Notes: generated by a model not told the origin, from the letters alone. A stretch of 64,000 nt of DNA from Oreohelix idahoensis (GCA_024509875.1 JAMPIV010016262.1:1-64000); one strand, 5' to 3'; counted from the first letter of the stretch, positions 19,067 to 29,553 are shown. Program-made: numbers and translations.

Positions 19067-22043
19067 CTACAATGCTCTTAGAGCAGCACTTCTGCAAAAA
19101 TTTCAAATGACAGAAAACGAATATCGTTTGAGATTTCACACATTACTACCCCAATCTAGCAGAAATTTTAGTGATTTTCTGTCACAGATACGACTAACAT
19201 TAGAAAGATGGATCGAATTATCCAAAATTGAAAAGTCGTATGAAGGTCTCTTTGATTTACTGATGCGCGATAAGGTACTTTCGTCGGTAAATCCTACATT
19301 TCTCGCATTTTTACACGAACGGAAACCTTTATCAATGAAAAACTTAGAAGAACATGCAAAAAATTTTTGCACTGCTCACCCAAACATGGATCTAAGTAAC
19401 GCGCAGATTAAGAGTGAATTGCCTGTTGCTTTTGCAGCACAACAAAACAATTTTTCACGCAATCGTTCTTTTAGTGCTGATAGATATGTCCATAAGGGAA
19501 ATAATCATAATTTCACCAATGATAACTTTTACAAAGGGAAGCAATTTCAACAATCTGCTCCATTTAATGTTTCTTGGAACCAAACTCACAGATCGCGAGA
19601 TTTTGGTAACAATTATTTTAAAAATAATCAAGGACATTATAATAAACAAAACTGGAGATCAAGGTCTCAGGGTCCGCAAAACAGACAATTTTTTGGAAAT
19701 AAACCATTTAACCAACATCATAACGATCATTCTACTAATTATCGGACTAATCCACATTTTAACTCTAGCAGAAACAACAATTATGGCAATTTTAATGACA
19801 AAAATCACAATCGATCGCGCCGACGAGATAGATCGTCGAATAATACAGTTAGACATTCTAATGTTGCTTTTAATGATACACAGGCTAACACTGAACAGGG
19901 TAAAGTAGCTGAAACTCACAATGCTATGTCTTGTTCTCTAGATTGTTCCCAGGTGAAAGACTGCCCAGAATGCTCGACTCTTTTCCAGCCTAAGGCGATC
20001 ACGACGCTGCGTTGCGGACATACCTTGCCTAGTCTACCTGCAGTCTGCATGGCCACTCCTGCGTCAGTACACCATGGACAGGGCTCTCTTAAGTTTAACA
20101 GAGGATTTGTTAACAATATTTCATGCTCTCTTTTATTCGACTCAGGTTGTACGACAGTGGGCGTCCGGACATCGCTGATCGACCCTAGTTGTGCGACGGG
20201 CAGGGTTGTGAAATGTGTCACGTTTGGCGGAACTGTGGAAACATTCCCCACAGCCATTATAACACTTCATACTCCATTTTTTTCAGGACAGATCCAAGCA
20301 TGTCTTCTTCCAAATCCAATTTGTGATTTGATTATTGGTCGCATACATGGTATTAAAGAGTGTACACCTCAGCAAATTGCTGAATGGGAAGAGCGACATA
20401 TTCAAACTGCAAATGCAGTAGTGACTAGAGCGCAAGCTATTAATATGTCGCATGATACACCTATTGAACCTACAGTTCATACCACTTGTGATGATGATGC
20501 TCCTATTTCACGGGAGTTGTTTGCAACATTGCAAAAGAATGATAATTCATTAAAAAAATTCTTTCAGTATGTTAACAAAAAGAATACAAGCAACAAACTT
20601 GCAAAATCTAGACATGACTTTATACTTAAAAATGGGATTTTGGTTAGAATAATACGGGAAAAGGATTCATCCATATGTTCTCAAATTCTAGTACCATCCT
20701 GTATGAGATCTCGGATATTACGGCATGCTCATGACTCGCAATGTGCGGGCCATATGGGTTTTTCGCGTACCAAATCCAGAGTGCTTTCGGCATTCTACTG
20801 GCCAGGCGTCCATAGAGATGTTACTCTCTATTGTCGGTCCTGTTTGATATGTCAAGAAGTTAAGGTACGGGGTCCATTTCATGCGGCTCCTATTCAAGCT
20901 GCGGACATCCCGATTAGACCATTTGATAAAATGGCCATTGACATTATTGGTCCAATGCTTCCATCTGCTAGAGGGCATACGCATATTCTTACGTGCATTG
21001 ATATGTGCACTCGTTGGCCTGAGGCCATCCCTCTCAAGAACACTTCATCTGCCAGTGTAGCAGAGGCATTGATGTTAATCTTCTCACGCATTGGTTTTCC
21101 ACGGAAAATCTTGTCGGATCATGGGGTTCAATTCATTTCTGAATCCATGTCTCAAGTGATGAAGACATTAGGTATAGATAGATCTCTTAGTTCTATTTAT
21201 CATCCGATGTCAAATGGGTTAATTGAGCGTCTCAATAGGACACTCAAGCAGTTGTTGGGTAAGATGACTCAAGACCATCCCCAAGACTGGGATCGGGTCC
21301 TACCCGCTTGTCTCTTTGCGTATCGCGAGGTACAAAATCAAGCAACGGGTTTTTCTCCGTTCCAGCTTGTTTTTGGCATGCAACCACGCGGTCCGATGTC
21401 GTTAATCCACGACTTATTGGTGGATGAGAATATTGAAGAGGAAACTCAATCCTCTTATGAGTATGTGATCTCTCTTAGAAAGAAAATCATAGATGCTTGT
21501 AGACTAGCTACTGCATCATCCGAACATGCCAAAGAAAAAGCTCGTCTATCTGCAAACAAATATAGACGTCTTCGCCAGCTCATACCTGGTGATGAAGCTT
21601 TTGTATTACTTCCTGCGCATAACAATCGTCTTTTAATTACCTGGAGAGGTCCTTTCAGGATCATCTCAAGAATATCCGATGTCGACTACATCGTTGATGT
21701 TAATGGCAAACATAAAACCTTCCACATTAACATGTTGAAGGAGTATTACTCACGTCCTGATTACTTACAGTCAGTGTTTCAGGCAACTGACGATCCTACA
21801 CCACCTATTCAACACTATTCTAGTTTGTCAGTCATCCAAGAAGAGGAATCTTCTTTTGATGATGTACAACTACCAATACCAGTTGTACCACTCCATTCCA
21901 CTGAGAAATGGAATGATGTTACTATCTCATCTACTCTTACTGATGATCAACGTCAGCAAGTCTCTAATATTCTACACACGTATGAGGATGTCCTACTGAC
22001 ATCCCAGGTCATACGTCAGTCATCCAACATGACATTATTCTGA
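19050..22043 (+). CDS. Gag C-terminus, protease and integrase polyprotein of the Ty3-like element
   Basis: This is a 997-residue frame. Residues 1-115 finish the capsid region. Residues 125-290 are N/R/F-rich and lack a canonical CCHC knuckle. An aspartic protease has D-S-G at 364-366. Integrase follows: an N-terminal HHCC zinc site (H561, H568, C598, C601), then a DD35E core (D631 in AIDIIG, D690 in LSDHG, E726 in GLIERLNRTL). After it, WRGPFRIISR near residue 860 is the GPY/F-type module typical of Ty3/gypsy integrases. The protein cuts Gag-Pol and inserts the cDNA into the genome. It ends at 22043 because of a frame change near 21998-22004, just before RT. The apparent start at 19050 is not a true initiation site. 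Confidence 0.9.
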   Translation: MVRKNDYNALRAALLQKFQMTENEYRLRFHTLLPQSSRNFSDFLSQIRLTLERWIELSKIEKSYEGLFDLLMRDKVLSSVNPTFLAFLHERKPLSMKNLEEHAKNFCTAHPNMDLSNAQIKSELPVAFAAQQNNFSRNRSFSADRYVHKGNNHNFTNDNFYKGKQFQQSAPFNVSWNQTHRSRDFGNNYFKNNQGHYNKQNWRSRSQGPQNRQFFGNKPFNQHHNDHSTNYRTNPHFNSSRNNNYGNFNDKNHNRSRRRDRSSNNTVRHSNVAFNDTQANTEQGKVAETHNAMSCSLDCSQVKDCPECSTLFQPKAITTLRCGHTLPSLPAVCMATPASVHHGQGSLKFNRGFVNNISCSLLFDSGCTTVGVRTSLIDPSCATGRVVKCVTFGGTVETFPTAIITLHTPFFSGQIQACLLPNPICDLIIGRIHGIKECTPQQIAEWEERHIQTANAVVTRAQAINMSHDTPIEPTVHTTCDDDAPISRELFATLQKNDNSLKKFFQYVNKKNTSNKLAKSRHDFILKNGILVRIIREKDSSICSQILVPSCMRSRILRHAHDSQCAGHMGFSRTKSRVLSAFYWPGVHRDVTLYCRSCLICQEVKVRGPFHAAPIQAADIPIRPFDKMAIDIIGPMLPSARGHTHILTCIDMCTRWPEAIPLKNTSSASVAEALMLIFSRIGFPRKILSDHGVQFISESMSQVMKTLGIDRSLSSIYHPMSNGLIERLNRTLKQLLGKMTQDHPQDWDRVLPACLFAYREVQNQATGFSPFQLVFGMQPRGPMSLIHDLLVDENIEEETQSSYEYVISLRKKIIDACRLATASSEHAKEKARLSANKYRRLRQLIPGDEAFVLLPAHNNRLLITWRGPFRIISRISDVDYIVDVNGKHKTFHINMLKEYYSRPDYLQSVFQATDDPTPPIQHYSSLSVIQEEESSFDDVQLPIPVVPLHSTEKWNDVTISSTLTDDQRQQVSNILHTYEDVLLTSQVIRQSSNMTLF

Positions 22044-22114
22044 CTGACGATACACCTATTCGAGTTCGCCCATATCCTATTCCTTTACACTTTCGTGATA
22101 AGGTTGATAGGGAA

Positions 22115-22930
22115 TTGGATGAGATGCTTCAATTAAATATAATTGAACCATCTTCATCACCATATTCTTCTTCTATGGTAATCATTCGGAAGAAGGACAA
22201 CAATATACGTCTTTGCGTAGATTACAGGAAATTAAATAAAGTTACAAAATTCGATGCGGAACCATTACCTCTTTTAGACGACTTATTAGAGAAATTGTCT
22301 CATGCCACATTCTTTTCGAAATTTGACCTTTCAAAGGGTTATTGGCAAGTGCCACTCACTACGAAAGCCAAGCCATTCACCGCTTTCTCGACGCCAAAGG
22401 GTCTTTTTCAATATAATTTTATGCCATTCGGGTTAATGAATGCGCCAGCTACCTTTGTACGCATGATGCGCCGCATATTGTCTCATCGTCCCGATGTCAT
22501 TACTTATATAGATGACATCTGTCTTTTCAGTGACTCTTGGGATGAACATATTCAGGGTTTAAAATCTTTACTTTCTACCTTACGGGATTACAACTTAACA
22601 GCAAAACCTTCAAAGGCTTTTGTCGGTTTTCATGACATCTCATTTCTTGGTCACCGTATAGGTCGCGGTTTAATATATACAGAAGACAGTAACGTCTCTA
22701 AAATTTTAAACATCTCAGCACCTAAGACAAAAAAACAAGTGAGGTCACTCTTAGGACTAATACAGTTCTATTCTAAATTCATCCCTCATTTGTCTACTAT
22801 AACTGCACCTCTTTCGTCTTTACTGAAGAAGGGCACACCTAATGTAATAAAGTGGTCGCAGGATCACCAAACGGCGTTAGACTATATAAAACAAATTTTT
22901 TCAAATAAGCCTTTTTTTAAGGTTGCCTAA
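22115..22930 (+). CDS. Reverse transcriptase domain of the Ty3-like element
   Basis: This 271-residue frame is really open from about 22005, continuing pol after the frame change. It has RT blocks in order: VIIRKKDNNIRLCVDYRKLN, then KFDLSKGYWQVPL, then FMPFGLMNAPATF, then the catalytic Y-I-D-D at residues 131-134, followed by the SFLGHRIGRG block and the connection LIQFYSKFIPHL. All are Ty3/gypsy-type. Y-I-D-D rather than the commoner Y-V-D-D or Y-L-D-D is a conservative variant. It copies element RNA into DNA. It ends with a frame change at 22916-22922, in a T/A run, where RNase H continues in the next frame. Confidence 0.92.
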   Translation: MDEMLQLNIIEPSSSPYSSSMVIIRKKDNNIRLCVDYRKLNKVTKFDAEPLPLLDDLLEKLSHATFFSKFDLSKGYWQVPLTTKAKPFTAFSTPKGLFQYNFMPFGLMNAPATFVRMMRRILSHRPDVITYIDDICLFSDSWDEHIQGLKSLLSTLRDYNLTAKPSKAFVGFHDISFLGHRIGRGLIYTEDSNVSKILNISAPKTKKQVRSLLGLIQFYSKFIPHLSTITAPLSSLLKKGTPNVIKWSQDHQTALDYIKQIFSNKPFFKVA

Positions 22931-23369
22931 CAAAGATCTCACCTTTGTTCTTCGCAGTGATGCTTCTTCCTACGCTATCGCGGCAGTTTTGATGCAAGAA
23001 TACGGAGGTACCTTATTTCCTGTTATGTACGTATCCAGAAAGCTTACGACGAGTGAAATGAAGTACTCCGTTCTCGATAAAGAGCTCCTTGCTCTTGTAT
23101 GGTCAATCACAAAACTGGAACGTTACCTGCTCGGATCACACTTTGTGGTGGAGTCTGACCAGAAAGCTCTTACGGCATTGAATACTGGAAACGTTAAGTC
23201 ATCAAAGTCAGCGCGTTACGCTATAGCTCTCCAGCCATTCCACTTTGAGATACGTGCTATTCCTGGAGTGCAGAATGTATTTGCAGACTGTCTTTCAAGA
23301 TGCCCTAGTGAACTTGGTGAAACTAAACCACTTTTAGATGGAGAAACGTCCTCACCGAAACATGAATAA
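22923..23369 (+). CDS. RNase H domain of the Ty3-like element (end of pol)
   Basis: This 148-residue frame contains an RNase HI fold with acidic residues D13 (VLRSDASS), E54 (LDKELLAL), D79 (VESDQKAL) and D122 (NVFADCLSR), the usual D-E-D-D set. It removes RNA from the RNA-DNA hybrid during reverse transcription. It overlaps the RT frame by 8 bases in another phase. No integrase follows: the frame ends with a short S/E/T-rich tail, and about 1 kb of non-coding sequence leads to the 3' LTR. This is the key evidence for the unusual pol order. Confidence 0.9.
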   Translation: MPNKDLTFVLRSDASSYAIAAVLMQEYGGTLFPVMYVSRKLTTSEMKYSVLDKELLALVWSITKLERYLLGSHFVVESDQKALTALNTGNVKSSKSARYAIALQPFHFEIRAIPGVQNVFADCLSRCPSELGETKPLLDGETSSPKHE

Positions 23370-24364
23370 CTTTGTACAGTGTCGTTAATTGTACATCTGT
23401 GAATACTATGTGTAGCTCTACAGTATTCGTATGGATATAACTTTCAGAATATACTTACGTATGGATTATAACATTATTTCTTGTGAAGTAACGTTTTATT
23501 AGAACGGGAACAGTGATATTAAAGTAACATTTTTTTAGTATGGAAACATTGGTAAAAACGACAAATAGACATTCATTAGTGTTATGGAACATATTACACT
23601 ACATATCGTGTTCGTTAACTTATTTCGTGCATGGAACATTAGGAACCTATTCTTGTTGACTCTAAATAGTTCTGAACGAATATTCACAATGACTGAAATT
23701 AGAATTACTTAGAATAAATTACTAGTTATTTACTTATGTGTAATTAAGTACTAGAATTAGATTAATTCAATTTAATCAAATTGATTGTTTATAAATCACA
23801 CATCTACTAACTTTATTAGTGTCTAGCAATACGTGTAGTCACGTATCCCACTACATGAGATTTTACTTTTAGATAACTAGTCAAACTTACTAGTGTTAGA
23901 TATCAGTAAGTGCGTTGCTTCTTAAAGTGTTTAATTTTGCATTGCTTCATTTTTGCACATTGTATTTCAAAATTTTCTGTTTCACTGATTCTTTTATCAT
24001 TGATTATCATCAGTGTTGCTGTTCATTTTCATTTTTTGAAATCATATGTTTCAAATTTTGTTGAAAACTTAGTTGAATTTTATTATCATCTTTTTTGTTG
24101 ATTTTTCATTTTCATTTTCATTTTTTCAACTTCTTTTTACTTCGAATATTACCACATCGTTCCAAAGTAGGTCGATGGTGGATGTGTGCTTTAATGCATA
24201 CTGTCATTTAGTTCTATTAATTTCAAGTCAATATTCTTTTCTTAATATGATATAATTTTATGCATGTCATAAATCTTGTTGTAGTTTTGACTCACCTCTC
24301 TCGAGTAATTAGTTCGAAAAAAATTAATGGGATTAATTTTTTTAAGGGGAGGTAATAAGGGAGC
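23370..24364 (+). other. 3' untranslated region and polypurine tract of the Ty3-like element
   Basis: This is AT-rich, non-coding sequence. The last bases before the LTR (24344-24364) read AAGGGGAGGTAATAAGGGAGC, a purine-rich stretch that fits a polypurine tract. Confidence 0.65.
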
Positions 24365-25447
24365 TGTTACGTACATTTATTACCTAAGGGGGTAGTCTTC
24401 GGTCCTGCCAAATGTACGCACCAGTTTTATGTAGTTATATTGTTTGTGCGTTCGATTGATTCACGCACTGACGTGCACAATGCTGTGTGAGTTGCTTTGG
24501 ACGCACGTGTAACCTAGTTGAGTATATTGTGACGTCATGATAGGGGCAGCTCGGACGACATTTTATGTCCGCAGTGTTATTATTTGATTCCTGGCAGATT
24601 TGAAGAAGCCAGCAGTTGTATTCGTATCTATTGGTCTTCATGGCGAAGCCAATAGTGGATGTCTGAAGTAAGTGTCGCCCCATTTCGTATGGCAAGTTTA
24701 ATTATGTAAATTAAAGTATCAGGCCGCTCCTATTAATGGTCTAGCGGGAATTCATCGGAGATGACATTCCTAGAATTGGACACACGGAGTCGATAGCCTT
24801 TGGAATCTTTTGTAGAGGGAGAATCCATATGTGGAATCAAGTTAATGAATATAGATATATGCTTCACATGTTTAATATGCCGTTTTACCTATGCCAAAGT
24901 CGTGGTATGGATACCGAGAGGTTAGCCAAGATGAAACACTAACTTGGTTGTATTGTTATATCTGCCTTTTGTTTGGATTGGATATGCTATCCAAGAATTT
25001 TACAACAAAGTCTGGGATGCTTACAAGTATGATATAAATTATTGCTCCGTGAGAATGAATCCGTTTGCCTTAATAAACGTCCTTGGGAGAAGGTCAATGG
25101 ACGTTAATTACCAGGTCTGTTATATGAAATGGAAGTGATCCTTAGTCACTGGAATAAGAGAACTTAACTGTTAGAGAATCTACAACAACTTTTAACAGTG
25201 ATATTAACATTTTAACGTATGATCTTCACATCTGTAACTATGATTGTCTTGTTCCACTTCGTTGGTGTCACGTCAATAAAATACATGTACAGTAAACACC
25301 GACTTGTGTGCTGCCAATACTTACCCAGTTCACCCAATGCAACGATACCTGTTGGAATGTTCGTTTGAAGAAGTTTATTGACATTTTGTTCGTATTCAAC
25401 CATTCGCGTGATAAAATCAATACCATTACCATAAACGGACTCCAACA
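24365..25447 (+). repeat. 3' LTR of the Ty3-like element
   Basis: This is the second 1,083-bp LTR, with the same ends and length as 16114-17196. The polypurine tract lies immediately upstream, and the 66-bp duplicated flank begins at the next base (25448). Confidence 0.92.
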
Positions 25448-25610
25448 TCGACCCCTTCCCTTTTTTCCAGGGACCATGCCTTCCATCACTAATTTTTCCA
25501 GACTATTATGTCTTTTTATATGATCGAAAAATTTCAGCTTCCTTATTGCGATGGTATGCAAGAGCCACTTTTCCTCTACTTTTAGTGAGTGCAGTACTTC
25601 TCTGTTGGTG
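25448..25610 (-). pseudogene. Non-LTR RT C-terminal fragment, right part of the interrupted relic
   Basis: Minus-strand translation gives a NREVLHSLKVEEKWLLH-like stretch, then IAIRKLKFFDHIKRHNSLEK and the VMEGMVPGKKGRGR text, which breaks at the LTR. Its first 66 bases (25448-25513) are the right copy of the flanking duplication at 16045-16110. It is the upstream part of the relic at 15925-16110. Confidence 0.75.
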
Positions 25611-25744
25611 ACAGCTGTTGTCTATCAAAATGTAACTGAGAAGATACCCAACAACTTCTAAGCAAGACAAAAATTAAACCTGAGATGAAAGGAAACAGAA
25701 TAGGCTACTGTGACACAATAATATTATATGAAATATGCACTTAC

Positions 25745-26032
25745 TCCTAACAATAATAAGAGCATCTGGAATTGCAAATATGCTGCCTCTGTTGTTGATT
25801 GCCTCACATGTATAAGCTCCAGCATCTTCAGGAATAGCATTTCGAATCTGCAAGGTTCCTCGGCCATTTTCACTAGTCACAGTCACTCTGTCACCAGCTG
25901 GGATATTGCCCCAGTTAAGGCGCCAGACAATAAGAGGGATTGGTATACCCACTGCCTCACAAATAATGGTAAAAGTGCCATTAATTTCCACTGAGATTTC
26001 TGGCACTGGCGGTGTGACTATTGATGGCTGAG
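25745..26032 (-). CDS. HSPG2: Perlecan exon: first Ig module after the LDLa array
   Basis: This 288-base exon is phase 1-1, with an attttcag acceptor and a gtaagt donor. It encodes a complete I-set Ig domain. The first cysteine is in FTIICEAVG, followed by PIPLIVWRLNWGNIPAGDRV, then the GRGTLQIRN strand, DAGAYTCEA with the second cysteine, and GSIFAIPDALIIV. The WRLNWG and GRGTL...D-x-G-A-Y-T-C-E-A sequence is strikingly like the Ig1 module of vertebrate perlecan, which also sits between the LDLa array and the first laminin IV region. The frame is intact. This is the strongest single piece of evidence for the gene's identity. Confidence 0.93.
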
Positions 26033-27202
26033 CTGAAAATTGTGATATGAAAAATTAATTGATTATCATAGAAACATCATTCACCAGTTCACGTAACTCA
26101 GCCATGGTATATTAAGTTCTTGTCTCTAAGTATATGTCTTATTATGCCTGTAAAGTAAATGTCAAAAATAAACACACAAAAAATAGAGCACTAACATAGC
26201 ATTTAGCCACTATCAGCTCACTATTAAAAAAGAGTCTTCTGCACTGGTCCATGATATGACAGAAAAAAACAAAAAAAAAGAATTATCTTTAGAATTCTTA
26301 CACTGTCAATATTTTGGTCATCCTGCATTTCATACAGATATTTATGCCAATTTAATAAACAAATGAATGAAAAATCCCAAACAACAATTTAATATACATT
26401 TAACTCATTCTGCCCAAACGGGCGTATGGCGCGCCAGATAGGCCTTTTGTTATACCCAGGGCATATGGCGCGCCAAGGTGATATATGCCGCATTTGAGCG
26501 GAAAATTATAGAATATCTGGCGATAAGCCAGTTTAAAATTATTTCATTACATCCAGCACGTGTGTGAACGTTTGTGAGCGGATATAAAAATTATGAAGTT
26601 ACAATTGAGTGCTTTATATCCGTTGCTAGAGTTGCTTTCGATCTAGCCAAATTCCGCGTAGTACATCTGCTTTATAAGATTCCGAAATTGAACAAAAAAT
26701 TAGAAAAAAAGTGGCCATAGAGTGTTCATATCATGTAAATACTTCCTGTGGAAATCATATTTTGAACTGGTAGCGAAATAATTATATTGGTGCTTAGTTT
26801 TTGCATACTTTTATCAATTAATGACGTCATAGGTTTATTTGTTTACATGTAGTGTAGTCACATACATAACAGTCATAAATTATTAACGAATCCACCTCAA
26901 TATATAATTTCTAAATGAATTTTAGCGATATCGGTAGCCATAATAACCTATTTTTGATTCCGATAATGACGTTGAACCAACGTGATATTTTTAAGTAATA
27001 AATTAATTAATTTGCATGGGACAGGAATGTGTAAGTGAGATTCCAGTTCAGCAATATGTGACTTCACAAAAAAATGTATATAAATTACAATTTTCATTCG
27101 TTTTTTATCACACTTCTTGAATTAGTTATCAGCTGGATATACGTTTCAATTCTTGGTGTTTTACTACCAAGGGATTAAGTATAGCTGAAATATTTACATG
27201 TA

Positions 27203-29553
27203 CAGTAGAACTCCATTTATCCGAACCCCAATTATCCGAACATCCAATTATCCGAACACTTTTTCCAGAAAAAAAAAAAAATCAGATGCCACAGTCACGT
27301 TAGACTAAAATTCTGAATCTTTTGATGCGGCAAACTTCAAATGTGTGCGAACAATTTGTAGAGAATGGGATGGCTAATGGTCGGTCGCTTACGTACAGGA
27401 AGTCAGTTAGATCATAAAGTCAGTTAATATCTGGTTTAAAAATACAGTGTACGTGTGCGTTCTAGGTAGAACACTGGCTAAACAGACAGTTCAACTTAAA
27501 ATAATTGTGTCTGCTACTACAGCAGAATAATTTTGGCGTACAAGTATTTCTCTGTGCGATATGGCATCTTCCAGTAGGCCTAAAGCATATAAAAGGAACC
27601 GCAATGTTTTGTCAATTGAAACGAAAACAGAATTTATCAAGAGACTAGGACAAGGTGAAACTGTGTCTTCACTTGCGAGGATTTTCAATGTTGGGAAAGC
27701 TACCGTCTCTGACATTAAAAGTAACAACGATAAAATTATGAGTTTTGCATCGAAATTTGATAGTGAAAATGGGTCGAAGAAACGTAAAACCATGAGAAAT
27801 GCGAAAGATGTGAAATTGGAAGAGGCTTTGTATATATGGTTTGTGCAAAGAAGAAGCAAAGGGGAACCTATCTCTGGTTCTCTGTTGTGTGAAAAGGCAC
27901 TTCAGTTCAACAATCAACTTGACGGTCCTCCTGACTTTAAGGCTAGCCAGGAATGGTTAAGAAACTTTAAATCTCGTCATGGCATACGAGAATTGGAGAT
28001 TCAAGGGGAATCTTTATCTAGCGATGCAACTGCCGCTAAAAATTTTATAGAAACATTCTTGGCTTTTTTGGAAGAAGAAGGTTATTCACTCGAGGATGTG
28101 TATAATGCCGATGAGACTGGCTTATACTGGAAATCATTGCCTCAAAAATCACTTGCATCTCAGCGCGAAGCAGCTGCCCCTGGGTTTAAAAAGTGCAAAG
28201 AGAGAGTAACAATTTTGGTAGCCGCGAATGCCAGTGGAAGTCATCGTTTACCGGTGCTAATGATCGGCAAAGCCAAAAAACCACGTTGTTTAAAGAATGT
28301 GACATGTCTCCCATTGTGTTACAAAGCACAGAAGAGTGCTTGGATGAATAGTGAAATATTTCTTGATTGGTATACAAATCAGTTCATCCCAAATGTGAAG
28401 AGGTTGGGAGAACAAGAAAAGAAAACTGGAAAAGTAATTCTTCTACTGGACAATGCACCATCTCATCCAGAGACGGATACATTGAATGCAGTTGATGCAA
28501 ATTTTAAAGTAATTTTTCTGCCTCCCAATGTAACAGCACTGATTCAACCAATGGATCAGGGTGTTATAGCAAAGCTTAAAAAGATGTACAAGAAGGAAGT
28601 CCTGCGTCGTTTATTGTTGGCTGAAGATGAAGAAAGTGTGGTGGCGTTTTCCAAAAAGCTTAATCTCAAAGACTGCTGCTATATGTTAGCTGATGCTTGG
28701 ACCACCCTGTCACAAGATAATCTCAACAAGGCTTGGAGTAGATTGCTTGGGAAAAAAGGAGGAAATGAAACTACTGCAGTGGACACAAATGATGATTGTA
28801 TAAATGAAGTTGTGGAACTGTTTCAAGCAATGCCCGGATTTTCGGACTGTGACAAAGATGATGCACACATGTGGCTAGAAGATGATAATGATTCTGGTTT
28901 TCAGTTTTTGAATGACGAAGAAATTTTGTCTTTTGTGCAAGAAGAAAACCAAATACATGTAGTGACCGATGATGAAGACACCTCAGAAGTACATGATGTA
29001 CTTGTAGATTATGAAGAAAAACCAAAACGTCGACCAAGTCCTGAAGAGGGCTTTATAGCACTAGAAACTGCGATGGCTTGGTACGAGCAAGAAGATGACA
29101 GCTGTCCTACACAGCTTCTGCTGTTGAAGAGAATTCGGGACTTAGCAGCCAAAAGGAGACTATCCAGTTTGGTGCAAAAGAGGATTCCTCATTATTTTAA
29201 ATAGTGGGCTACATCTGTGCAAGTACATATATACGTAAGTTGCGCCTGGTTTTGAATCGTTTGTAATGTTATTTTGAAAACATTTCTCTTTCTTAACAAA
29301 AATAATTAATACAAGAAGTACATGCACTGCAGTGTAATAAAAGATTTTGGTGATACAGTGATCTAATACAGTGTGGGTATTATTATTACAGTACAAGTAA
29401 ATATGTTTTATAGTGTATTTTCCTTGTGATGGTTAATTATTTTTAGAAATATGTGTACATGTACTCGATACATTATGTAATCCAATTATCCGAACATTTG
29501 ATTATCCGAACGATGCTCGGTCCCATGGGGTTCGGATAAATGGAGTTCTACTG
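27203..29553 (+). mobile_element. Intact Tigger/pogo DNA transposon
   Basis: The element has perfect 27-bp terminal inverted repeats (27203-27229 and 29527-29553) beginning CAGTAGAACTCC. TA dinucleotides lie directly outside (27201-27202 and 29554-29555), the usual pogo/Tc1 target duplication. Inside each end the motif TTATCCGAAC is repeated (three times at the left, twice plus the inverted TIR copy at the right), probably as transposase binding sites. It encodes one uninterrupted transposase. Confidence 0.95.
27561..29204 (+). CDS. Tigger/pogo-family DDE transposase, intact
   Basis: This is a 547-residue protein. Residues 10-60 form a psq/CENP-B-type helix-turn-helix (IKRLGQGETVSSLARIF and VGKATVSDI). 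Residues 80-150 form a second CENP-B/Tc5-type DNA-binding domain (FKASQEWLRNFKSRHGI). From about 175 the DDE endonuclease has D184 in YNADETG, D297 in LLLDNAPSH and D332 in QPMDQGV, with 34 residues between the last two. The C-terminal ~120 residues are acidic. The protein binds the element's ends and moves it by cut and paste into TA sites. All catalytic residues are present and there is no stop, so activity is possible. The ATG is at 27561; the second copy of this element has lost it. Confidence 0.94.
   Translation: MASSSRPKAYKRNRNVLSIETKTEFIKRLGQGETVSSLARIFNVGKATVSDIKSNNDKIMSFASKFDSENGSKKRKTMRNAKDVKLEEALYIWFVQRRSKGEPISGSLLCEKALQFNNQLDGPPDFKASQEWLRNFKSRHGIRELEIQGESLSSDATAAKNFIETFLAFLEEEGYSLEDVYNADETGLYWKSLPQKSLASQREAAAPGFKKCKERVTILVAANASGSHRLPVLMIGKAKKPRCLKNVTCLPLCYKAQKSAWMNSEIFLDWYTNQFIPNVKRLGEQEKKTGKVILLLDNAPSHPETDTLNAVDANFKVIFLPPNVTALIQPMDQGVIAKLKKMYKKEVLRRLLLAEDEESVVAFSKKLNLKDCCYMLADAWTTLSQDNLNKAWSRLLGKKGGNETTAVDTNDDCINEVVELFQAMPGFSDCDKDDAHMWLEDDNDSGFQFLNDEEILSFVQEENQIHVVTDDEDTSEVHDVLVDYEEKPKRRPSPEEGFIALETAMAWYEQEDDSCPTQLLLLKRIRDLAAKRRLSSLVQKRIPHYFK

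Larger units (their letters stand above)
16114..25447 (+). mobile_element. Ty3/gypsy-like LTR element with integrase before RT (Gmr1-type order)
   Basis: The 9.3-kb element has two 1,083-bp LTRs (16114-17196 and 24365-25447). Both start TGTTACGTAC and end CTCCAACA, and I saw no differences in the stretches compared. Coding order on the plus strand is Gag (18254 on), protease (DSG near 20139), integrase (20720-21740), reverse transcriptase (22050-22900), RNase H (22923-23369). Most Ty3/gypsy elements have integrase last. Integrase before RT is the Ty1/copia-like order, known within Ty3/gypsy from the Gmr1 group. RT, RNase H and the GPF motif after integrase are nevertheless Ty3-type. Three single-base frame changes break the ORFs. 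The matching LTRs indicate a recent insertion. It lies antisense in a perlecan intron. Confidence 0.92.

Noticed and set aside
19414..19908. 164-residue frame overlapping the Gag N/R-rich region
   Set aside because: It is an I/N-rich shadow of the Gag frame in another phase.
16109..25452. Conventional 5-bp target duplication for the Ty3-like element
   Set aside because: The bases beside the two LTRs (CTTAG and TCGAC) do not match. Only the 66-bp duplication is shared.
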